A stretch of 64,000 bases of DNA from Paraburkholderia rhizosphaerae (GTDB lineage Bacteria > Pseudomonadota > Gammaproteobacteria > Burkholderiales > Burkholderiaceae). Both the position numbers and the translations under genes were made by a program. Each line of letters opens with the position of its first letter. The stretch's first letter is position 1. The notes under the pieces are model-generated. The model was not told the DNA's origin. It was given only the letters and a program-made list of their open reading frames with translations, and ran no database searches. The stretch covers positions 186,001 to 250,000 of the forward strand of contig NZ_SORE01000009.1 of assembly GCF_004366595.1 (NCBI RefSeq), written 5' to 3'. Below are positions 58,297 through 64,000 of the stretch, piece after piece.

Positions 58297-59891
58297 ACGC
58301 GGGCGGCGCGCATCGGCATACACAGGCCGGCCGTGCGTTTGCGCGTGCATTGACGGTGCGCGCGGTATGGGTGGTGCTATGTGTTGCGCTATGCGTAGCG
58401 CCATTCGCTGGCTGCACGGTCGGCCCGAACTATTCGCTGCCGAAGGACGCGCTCGTGAATGCGAAGTTCGCGAATGCGCCGATCGACGGCGCGAGCGATC
58501 CGCTTGTCACACAGCAGCCGGTGCCGCCGAACTGGTGGCGGCTCTATGACGATCCTGTGCTCAACAGCCTTGTCGAAGATGCGCTGGCGGAAAATCGCGA
58601 TCTGAAGGTAGCGCTCGCGAATCTCGCCGCGTCGCGTGCGGAAGTACAGTTCGCGCGCGAGCAGGACGGCTTTTCGGGCGACGTGGAGAGCAGCGTGCAG
58701 TACACGCAGCTATCACCGCAACAGTTCCTGACGAACAAAATTACGCCCGGGACGTTCGCGGATATCGGCTTTAACGTGTCGTACGAACTCGATCTGTTTG
58801 GCAAGCTGCGGCGCGGTGTCGAGGCGGCCAAGGCGGACGACGACTCAGTCGAAGCCGCGCTCGATCTCGCACGCATCACGGTGGTCGCGGACGTGGTCCG
58901 TTCGTATGTCGAGAACTGCGCGGCGGCCGAGGAACTGGCGATCGCGCAGCATTCGCTTGCGCTCGAGCGCGAGCGGGTCGACGTCTCGCGCCGGCTATTG
59001 CAGGCGGGGCGCGGCAATCAGCCGGATGTCACGCGCGGTCTTACGCAGCAGGACACGATCTCCGCCGAGATTCCGCGCTTCCTGCTGCGCCAGCGCGTCG
59101 CGCAATACCGGCTTGCGACGCTGCTCGCACGCGCACCGGAAGATCTGCCGGTGGATGCGAAAAATTGCACGAAGCTGCCGCAAATCGGCCAGCCGGTACC
59201 GGTCGGCGACGGCGCCGCGCTGCTCAAGCGCAGGCCCGACGTCCGCGAGGCGGAGCGCAAGCTGGCGGCGTCGACGGCAAACATCGGCGTGGCGACCGCG
59301 GCGTTGTATCCAACCATCAGCATTGGTGCGAGTGCGGGCTTCACGGGGTTTCCGAAAGATATCGGTACCGCAGAGACTGCGCGCTACTCGATCGGACCGC
59401 TGATCAGCTGGGTGTTCCCGGTGAACGGCCAGCGCGCGAAGGTGCATCAGGCTGAAGCATTGACTGCCGCATCGCTCGCGCACTTCGACTCGGTCGTGCT
59501 CAATGCGCTGCGCGAAACGCAGTCGGCACTCGCGACATACAGCGAAGACACCGCGCGCTGGCAGGCGTTGCAGACGGCCGCGCAGTCCGCGCAGAAGTCG
59601 GCTGACGAGACGCATCAGTTGTATCTGAGCGGACGCGAGTCGTTTATCTCCGACCTCGACGCGACGCGCACGCTGACTTCTGTCGATGCGCAGGCGGCGG
59701 CGGCGCGGTCGATTGTCGCCGTTGATCGGGTCAATCTGTTTCTGGCGTTGGGCGGGGGGTGGGAAGAAGCGGCGCCGGAAGGCAGGCAGGAAGGCGTGCA
59801 AGAAGGTTCGTTGCGGAGCCCGAAGGGTGCCGCGCAGCAGGCGGCGCAGAAGCGCAGACAGGAAAACGCAGCGCAAAGCGCGCGCGAGTGA
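58293..59891 (+). CDS. Outer-membrane efflux lipoprotein, NodT family
   Basis: A 532-residue TolC-like channel. The N-terminus has a signal helix and lipobox FAGC with Cys41 (VAPFAGCTVGPNY). Two outer-membrane-efflux repeats follow (about 85-275 and 295-480) with NWWRLYDDPVLNSLVEDAL, FNVSYELDLFGKLRRGVEAAKAD and the second-repeat KRRPDVREAERKLAASTANIGVATAALYP. The last 45 residues are a Gly/Gln/Arg-rich, low-complexity tail not expected in the family. It overlaps the HlyD stop by ATGA and converges with miaA 16 bp later. Confidence 0.92.
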   Translation: MNAGGAHRHTQAGRAFARALTVRAVWVVLCVALCVAPFAGCTVGPNYSLPKDALVNAKFANAPIDGASDPLVTQQPVPPNWWRLYDDPVLNSLVEDALAENRDLKVALANLAASRAEVQFAREQDGFSGDVESSVQYTQLSPQQFLTNKITPGTFADIGFNVSYELDLFGKLRRGVEAAKADDDSVEAALDLARITVVADVVRSYVENCAAAEELAIAQHSLALERERVDVSRRLLQAGRGNQPDVTRGLTQQDTISAEIPRFLLRQRVAQYRLATLLARAPEDLPVDAKNCTKLPQIGQPVPVGDGAALLKRRPDVREAERKLAASTANIGVATAALYPTISIGASAGFTGFPKDIGTAETARYSIGPLISWVFPVNGQRAKVHQAEALTAASLAHFDSVVLNALRETQSALATYSEDTARWQALQTAAQSAQKSADETHQLYLSGRESFISDLDATRTLTSVDAQAAAARSIVAVDRVNLFLALGGGWEEAAPEGRQEGVQEGSLRSPKGAAQQAAQKRRQENAAQSARE

Positions 59892-59907
59892 ATGAGCGCG
59901 CGCGACT

Positions 59908-60876
59908 TCACCCCCGCTCTTTGACGATCCGCTCCAACGCCCGCAGCGCCCGCTCTGTCGCATCCTCCGCACAGCAATCGATCACAATGCGCTCGGACAT
60001 CGCCCGCAGCCACGTCAACTGCCGCTTGCAAAGCTGCCGTGTCGCAAACACGCCTTTATCCCGCATCGTCCCATAGTCGACCGTGCCGTCGAGATATTCC
60101 CAGGCCTGCCGGTACCCGACACAACGCATCGACGGCAGCCCCGCATGCAGATCGCCGCGCGCCCGCAACCGTTCAACTTCTTCAATAAAACCAGCCGCGA
60201 GCATTGCATCGAAACGCTGCGCGATCCGCGCATGCAACACACTCCGGTCCGACGGTTCCAATGCAACCGGCACAAAGCGATAGCGCGCCGCGGCTTCATC
60301 GTCGCGCGCGGGTGCGGCGAGCAGCGCGGACATCGGTTGGCCAGCCAGCATAAACACTTCCAGCGCGCGCTGGATACGCTGCGAATCATTCGGCGCGAGC
60401 CTTGCCGCCGTCTGCGGATCGACTCGCGCAAGACGCGCGTGCAGCGCGGGCCAGCCATCGCGCGCCGCTTCCGCTTCGAGACTCGCACGCAGCGCGGCAT
60501 CCGCGCCCGGCAGATCATTGAGCCCCTGCGTGAGCGCCTTGTAGTACAGCATCGTCCCGCCGACCAGCAGCGGCACCCGCCCCCGTTCGACGATCGCACC
60601 GATCGTGCGCAGCGCATCCGCGCGGAAGTCGGAAGCGGAATACGCGTCGGCCGGGTCGACGATATCGATCAGATGATGCGGCGCGCGCGCGCGTTCTTCC
60701 GCAGTCGGTTTCGCGGTGCCGATATCCATGCCGCGATAGACCAGCGCCGAATCGACGCTAACGATTTCAATCGGCCGCCGCGCGGCATAGGCAAGTGCCG
60801 CCGCCGTTTTACCCGATGCGGTCGGGCCGAGCAGACACGCGACCGTTGTGCGCGCATCGATTTGCGATGCGTTCAT
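59908..60876 (-). CDS. miaA: tRNA dimethylallyltransferase
   Basis: A 322-residue enzyme adding a dimethylallyl group to A37 of tRNAs reading UNN codons. The P-loop is GPTASGKT (17-24), then [38 protein letters not shown] and [15 protein letters not shown]. Its ATG overlaps the mutL stop by 4 bp (ATGA), so it is translated from the same message, as in the widespread mutL-miaA pair. hfq, the usual next gene in gammaproteobacteria, is absent. Confidence 0.97.
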   Translation of the reverse strand: MNASQIDARTTVACLLGPTASGKTAAALAYAARRPIEIVSVDSALVYRGMDIGTAKPTAEERARAPHHLIDIVDPADAYSASDFRADALRTIGAIVERGRVPLLVGGTMLYYKALTQGLNDLPGADAALRASLEAEAARDGWPALHARLARVDPQTAARLAPNDSQRIQRALEVFMLAGQPMSALLAAPARDDEAAARYRFVPVALEPSDRSVLHARIAQRFDAMLAAGFIEEVERLRARGDLHAGLPSMRCVGYRQAWEYLDGTVDYGTMRDKGVFATRQLCKRQLTWLRAMSERIVIDCCAEDATERALRALERIVKERG

Positions 60877-62939
60877 TGTCCGCGCAGGAACAGGCGGTCG
60901 AGATCGGACAGCGTCAGCTGATACCACGTCGGCCGCCCGTGATTGCATTGATCCGCGCGCTCGGTCGCTTCCATCTGCCGCAGCAGCGCATTCATTTCGT
61001 CGAGTGTCAGCCGCCGGTTCGCGCGCACCGCGTGATGGCACGCGAGCGTGCCGAGCAGTTCGTGCTGGCGTTCGGTCAGCACGCGCGAACCGCCGTACGC
61101 GTGCAAGTCGGCCAGCACCGCGCGCGCGAGCGCGGGCAAATCGGCGTCTTTCAGCAACGCGGGCACCGCGCGAATCGCGAGCGTGGTCGGCGACAGCACC
61201 GCGAGATCGAAGCCGAGCGCATCGAGCGTGTCGCGCTCTTCATCGACGATGCCGATTTCGACAGCATCGGCCGGCATCGATTGCGGGATCAGCAGCGGCT
61301 GCACCGCGATGGTCCGGTCGGCAAGCGCGTTCTTGAACTGCTCGTACAGAATGCGTTCGTGCGCCGCGTGCATATCGACGATCACCAGCCCGCGCGCGTT
61401 TTGCGCAAGCACGTAGATGCCGTGAATCTGACCGAGCGCGAAACCGAGCGGCTGCTCGTCGGACGCGTCGAGCCCTGCGTTGGGCGGGAACGCGCCGAAT
61501 GGCGGAGGTGCGCCGCCATCGACATCGCGCGCTTCAGGCGCCTGACGCGTTGTCGTGCCGTGCGGCGTGCCGGCGCCGGTGTCCTTGCGGCCAAACAGCG
61601 CGTCGTATAGCGCAAGCGGCTGCGCAACCGGCAGCGTGCCTTGCCGCATGCGCGCGTCGCGCATCCACGTCGTGCCCGGCGAGGCCGCGCCGTTACCGAA
61701 ACGGCGCTCGCCGTCCAGCGCGGCCGCGCCGCTGGTTGTTCCGCCGCTCGCGTTCACGCCACCCAGCGGCGTCGACCCGAACGAAGCCGGCACCGCAAAT
61801 GGCTGCAGATGCGCGGCATGGCCGCCCGCGGTCGTCTCCGGCGACGCGCCCGCATGCCGCGCCAGTGCACGCTGCACAGCATGGAACACGAACTGGTGAA
61901 TCGAGCGCGAATCGCGGAAGCGCACTTCGATTTTCGACGGATGCACGTTCACATCGACCGCTTCAGGCGGCAGATCGAGGAACAGCACATACGATGGGTA
62001 ACGGTCGCCGTGCAGCACGTCTTCATATGCGGAACGCACCGCGTGCGTGAGCAGCTTGTCGCGCACGAAGCGGCCATTCACGAAAAAGTATTGCTGGTCG
62101 GCCCGGCCGCGGCTTGCCGTCGGCAAGCCCGCGCAACCGTATACCGCGAGCGGCCCGGCCGCTTCATCGAGCGGCAGATGCGCGGTCGCGAACGTGTCGC
62201 CGAGAATTTTCGCGACGCGCGCGGCCGGATCGCTGGCGTTCCAGTGCTCGACCGCGCGGCCGTTGTGCAGCACCGAGATTGCCACGTCGGGCCGCGCAAG
62301 CGCCGCACGGCGGACCATCTCGAGGCAATGGCCGAGTTCCGTCTGTTCGCTCTTCAGAAACTTGCGGCGCGCGGGCGTGTTGAAATACAACTCGCGCACT
62401 TCGATCGTCGTGCCTTGCGTGCCGGCGGCCGGCGCGAGCACGCCGGTCTGCGCGTCGATGCGCGTGGCGTGCGGCGCGTCGCCGGTGCGGCTCGTGATTG
62501 CCATCTCCGACACCGACGCGATCGATGCCAGCGCTTCGCCACGAAACCCGAGCGTCGCGACCGCTTCGAGCTCCGCAAGCGAGCGTATCTTGCTGGTCGC
62601 ATGGCGCGTGAGCGCCAGCGCGAGTTCGCCATCGGGGATGCCGCAGCCGTCATCGGTGATCGAGATGCGCTTCACGCCGCCTTCGTCGAGCAGAATGCGC
62701 AGCGTCGTCGCGCCCGCGTCGAGCGCGTTCTCGAGCAGTTCCTTGACCACCGACGCAGGCCGCTCGACCACTTCGCCGGCGGCGATCTGGCTGATCAGCT
62801 GATCGGGCAATGGCAGGATCGATCGCGGCACACGCGCGGCGCTGAGCGAGCGGGCGGGACGGGCAACGGCGGCGGATTCCGTGGGCGCGGCAGGTGCGCC
62901 CACAGCCGTGCCGTCTGACGGTTCGCGGTATTCGGACAT
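60873..62939 (-). CDS. mutL: DNA mismatch repair protein MutL (endonuclease-type)
   Basis: A 688-residue MutL. After a 40-residue Pro/Ala-rich N-terminus, the GHKL ATPase domain shows [35 protein letters not shown] and [11 protein letters not shown] long Ala/Gly/Pro-rich linker (about 370-490) follows, then the dimerisation domain. The C-terminus carries [12 protein letters not shown] (522-533), which fits the endonuclease motif DQHA(X)2E(X)4E, plus [13 protein letters not shown] and CNHGRPT. This indicates a nicking MutL that does not need MutH. The ATG at 62939 is chosen by family; the frame is open 45 codons upstream. Confidence 0.95.
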   Translation of the reverse strand: MSEYREPSDGTAVGAPAAPTESAAVARPARSLSAARVPRSILPLPDQLISQIAAGEVVERPASVVKELLENALDAGATTLRILLDEGGVKRISITDDGCGIPDGELALALTRHATSKIRSLAELEAVATLGFRGEALASIASVSEMAITSRTGDAPHATRIDAQTGVLAPAAGTQGTTIEVRELYFNTPARRKFLKSEQTELGHCLEMVRRAALARPDVAISVLHNGRAVEHWNASDPAARVAKILGDTFATAHLPLDEAAGPLAVYGCAGLPTASRGRADQQYFFVNGRFVRDKLLTHAVRSAYEDVLHGDRYPSYVLFLDLPPEAVDVNVHPSKIEVRFRDSRSIHQFVFHAVQRALARHAGASPETTAGGHAAHLQPFAVPASFGSTPLGGVNASGGTTSGAAALDGERRFGNGAASPGTTWMRDARMRQGTLPVAQPLALYDALFGRKDTGAGTPHGTTTRQAPEARDVDGGAPPPFGAFPPNAGLDASDEQPLGFALGQIHGIYVLAQNARGLVIVDMHAAHERILYEQFKNALADRTIAVQPLLIPQSMPADAVEIGIVDEERDTLDALGFDLAVLSPTTLAIRAVPALLKDADLPALARAVLADLHAYGGSRVLTERQHELLGTLACHHAVRANRRLTLDEMNALLRQMEATERADQCNHGRPTWYQLTLSDLDRLFLRGQ

Positions 62940-63296
62940 GGCGGAATTATAGCGATTCCCCGCGGCGCGCCTGTAACCGGGTGACGCGCGTTCGACGCGC
63001 GATTTCTCGCGGCCGGCGCTGGTTTCGCGATGCTCACACGCGCTGCGAGCGCGCGCGCACGGTGACTGGATCATATTTTCTTAATATTGCATCTGGCACA
63101 TTCGGTATCATGGCGCGGTCGCATTGCCCGCTCGGGCGCGTTTCGCCGTTTTGTGCTAAGCGTTGCGGTGCCCGGCCAGGCGCGCGTCATGCTGCGCCTG
63201 AATGTTGAATAGGCCGCCGCATTTCGTCGGATCACCACCGATTGTCGCGCCGCGCGGCCCCGGCCCCGCCATTCGCGTTATTGAGAGGATGTCTTT
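62940..63296. other. mutL-dedA intergenic region
   Basis: A 357-bp divergent space. I see no credible ORF, RNA or hairpin with a T-tract. A short AT-rich stretch around 63070-63111 (ATATTTTCTTAATATTGC, then TATCAT) probably contains the dedA promoter, but the possible -35 and -10 boxes are only 13 bp apart. Confidence 0.4.
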
Positions 63297-63983
63297 TTGG
63301 ATACGCTGCTGCATTTCGTCAACCTCGTGCTGCACATCGACGCATTTCTCGGTGACTTCATCCGCCAGTACGGCGGTTGGGTCTATGCGGTGCTATTCCT
63401 GATCGTGTTTTGCGAAACCGGGCTTGTTGTGCTGCCGTTTCTGCCCGGCGACTCGCTGCTGTTCATCGGCGGCGCGTTTGCAGCGGCCGGTGCGATGAAC
63501 GTCGGCCTGTTAATCCTGTTGCTGGTCGTCGCGGCCGTCACAGGCAACACGGTGAATTACCTGATTGGCCGCGCGATCGGCGCGAGGGTGTTCGATTCGC
63601 ACATCCCGGTGCTCGAGCGGTTCCTCGATCGCGAGGCGCTGCGCAAGACCCACAACTTCTATGAAAAGCACGGCGGCAAAACCATCGTGCTGGCGCGTTT
63701 TATCCCGATCGTGCGGACTTTCGCGCCGTTCGTCGCGGGGGCTTCGCAGATGAGCGTGCGACGTTTCCAGCTGTTCAATGTCACCGGGGCGTTGTTCTGG
63801 GTGCTGTTGCTCGTGCTGCTCGGCTACTTCTTCGGCAACATTCCGTTTATCCGCCAGTACCTGAATGTGATCGTGCTGGTCGGCATCGGCGCGGCGATTG
63901 TGCCGGTCGCGTTCGGCGCGCTGTGGAAGATGGTGCGCCGACGAGCGCCGGAAGGCGCCGCGCGCAAGAGCGGCGGCCACTGA
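63297..63983 (+). CDS. DedA-family inner-membrane protein
   Basis: A 228-residue membrane protein of the DedA/VTT superfamily, whose members act as flippases for undecaprenyl phosphate or phospholipids and affect envelope stress and peptide resistance. The signature F-E-T-G-L...P-F-L-P-G-D-S-L-L (FCETGLVVLPFLPGDSLL, about 38-55), GNTVNYLIGRAIG, and the RFIPIVRTFAPFVAGASQM block with its essential Arg residues are present. The start is TTG at 63297 with GAGAGGA eight bases upstream. An ATG eight bases earlier is out of frame. Confidence 0.93.
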   Translation: MDTLLHFVNLVLHIDAFLGDFIRQYGGWVYAVLFLIVFCETGLVVLPFLPGDSLLFIGGAFAAAGAMNVGLLILLLVVAAVTGNTVNYLIGRAIGARVFDSHIPVLERFLDREALRKTHNFYEKHGGKTIVLARFIPIVRTFAPFVAGASQMSVRRFQLFNVTGALFWVLLLVLLGYFFGNIPFIRQYLNVIVLVGIGAAIVPVAFGALWKMVRRRAPEGAARKSGGH

Positions 63984-64000
63984 ACGCGGTGAGCGCCTCG

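Overview
The window is a GC-rich, gene-dense chromosomal segment of a betaproteobacterium of the Burkholderiaceae. The products and gene orders (secD-yajC-tgt-queA, hda-HAD-pcnB-folK-kinase-panB, mutL-miaA, hrcA-hemH-hslR-grpE-dnaK-dnaJ) fit Burkholderia, Paraburkholderia or close relatives; the genus cannot be fixed from sequence reading alone. No rRNA, tRNA, CRISPR array, insertion sequence or prophage was seen. Almost everything is housekeeping, broken by three short AT-richer junctions that carry toxin-antitoxin-like or mobile modules.

Layout. 1-3.8 kb (minus): start of secD, yajC, tgt, queA (protein export and queuosine). 4-10.7 kb (plus): recG, oxyR, a broken ParE-type toxin-antitoxin remnant (minus), katA flanked by two unlisted small ORFs, and dps, forming a peroxide-defence block. 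10.8-18.9 kb: ubiA, then on the minus strand a D-lactate dehydrogenase-like gene, glcD-glcE-glcF, the PLP-homeostasis gene yggS and proC. 19.2-24.7 kb: cobalamin adenosyltransferase, an intact toxin-antitoxin pair with a perfect palindromic operator, aroG preceded by a complete transcription attenuator with an aromatic-rich leader peptide, tldD, and a nitrilase-family amidase. 24.9-36.3 kb: yhdP, glnE, recN, nadK, hrcA. 36.5-43.2 kb: hemH, hslR, a predicted 53-aa exported peptide, grpE, a thioredoxin-like gene, dnaK and dnaJ, with sigma-32-like promoters before grpE and dnaK. 43.2-53.2 kb: a pabB-pabC fusion, then a compact minus-strand operon (AI-2E-type permease, hda, HAD phosphatase, pcnB, folK, deoxynucleoside kinase, panB) and purM on the plus strand. 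53.5-54.8 kb: a 'mobile mystery' HTH/Fic pair with a perfect 22-bp inverted-repeat operator and, beside it, a 33-bp-periodic array that can encode an 11-residue-repeat peptide. 55-60 kb: a four-gene tripartite efflux cluster (FUSC, DUF1656, HlyD, outer-membrane lipoprotein). 59.9-64 kb: miaA, mutL, dedA.

Most notable. (1) The aroG leader has every part of a ribosome-mediated attenuator: a promoter TTGTCA-N17-TATAAA, a 22-codon leader with eight consecutive aromatic codons, a terminator with nine Ts, and a 14-pair alternative antiterminator whose upstream strand lies just behind the aromatic codons. (2) Next to the Fic/HTH pair, six units of exactly 33 bp (three clear, three degenerate) start inside the operator and read as VLHY-type 11-mers in a frame with its own start codon and ribosome-binding site. 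This is the least explained structure in the window.
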